Under the pieces are notes generated by a model. The model saw nothing but the letters and a program-made list of their open reading frames with translations, was not told where the DNA came from and made no database searches. Below, one piece after another: positions 5,657-5,755 of a DNA stretch of 5,755 bases. How positions within the stretch are numbered: position 1 is the stretch's first letter; the number at the start of each line of letters is the position of its first letter. The stretch is from Rhodobacterales bacterium (lineage in GTDB: Bacteria > Pseudomonadota > Alphaproteobacteria > Rhodobacterales > Rhodobacteraceae), in assembly GCA_013298485.1 (NCBI GenBank), contig JAAFHS010000196.1:1-5755 (forward strand). Direction: 5' to 3'. The position numbers were made by a program, and so were the translations under genes.

Positions 5657-5755
5657 GCGATGCCGGTGGCGCGAGAGGGGGGGCAGCCTGCATGGCGGCT
5701 TTGCGGACTTTGCTGCCGTCCACCCCGAGACGTGACAGAGGGCCGCGCCCGACCC

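Noticed and set aside
5601..5723. N-terminal extension of the PqiA-like protein
   Set aside because: The extra Ala/Pro-rich residues do not resemble the family, and the segment contains the inverted repeat and ribosome binding sites, so it is taken as leader.
5058..5735. Plus-strand open frame of 225 codons
   Set aside because: It is antisense to the PqiA-family gene, has a charged low-complexity composition typical of the reverse frame of membrane protein genes, and shows no recognisable domain.
1..5755. CRISPR, tRNA, insertion sequence or phage attachment site
   Set aside because: No spaced repeat array, cloverleaf, transposase or integrase motif, or terminal inverted repeats with target duplication were seen on either strand.

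Overview
The window is ordinary chromosomal DNA from a high-GC alphaproteobacterium, most likely of the Rhodobacterales (Roseobacter/Rhodobacter group). The assignment rests on the GC-rich codon use, the radA-cvpA-purF gene order, the cluster-binding type of PurF with a pre-cysteine extension, and a short single-domain PqiA-like protein of the kind I associate with that order. I see no phage, transposon, CRISPR, toxin or rearranged DNA. No tRNA or rRNA gene is recognisable.

Layout. At the left edge is the 3' part of bioY (biotin transporter S-component), read rightward. Every other gene is read leftward. From right to left in transcription order they are: a short PqiA-family membrane protein (5600-5157), radA (4949-3591), cvpA (3568-2960), an unrecognised membrane protein (2882-2373), purF (2294-834) and a cysteine-rich DUF1284 protein (837-394). 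bioY and the DUF1284 gene converge and their stop codons share the four bases TTAA.

How the genes fit together. radA, cvpA, the unknown membrane protein, purF and the DUF1284 gene are tightly packed (gaps of 22, 77 and 78 bases, then a 4-base ATGA overlap) and probably form one transcription unit. CvpA beside PurF echoes the cvpA-purF operon of Escherichia coli. PurF makes phosphoribosylamine, the first committed step of purine synthesis, and carries all four expected iron-sulfur ligands. The DUF1284 protein has seven cysteines and is translationally coupled to it. RadA (recombination intermediate processing) heads the group.

Noncoding DNA is scarce. The 207-base gap between the pqiA-like gene and radA holds two GC-rich imperfect palindromes. 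The leader of the pqiA-like gene holds a perfect 12-base inverted repeat whose downstream arm contains a candidate ribosome binding site. The remaining gaps hold small signals only: a TTTCAAAA direct repeat before the unknown membrane gene and a small hairpin before purF. No convincing undescribed multi-gene system is visible. The best leads are the pqiA leader hairpin, the DUF1284-purF pairing and the unknown membrane gene inside the cvpA-purF unit.
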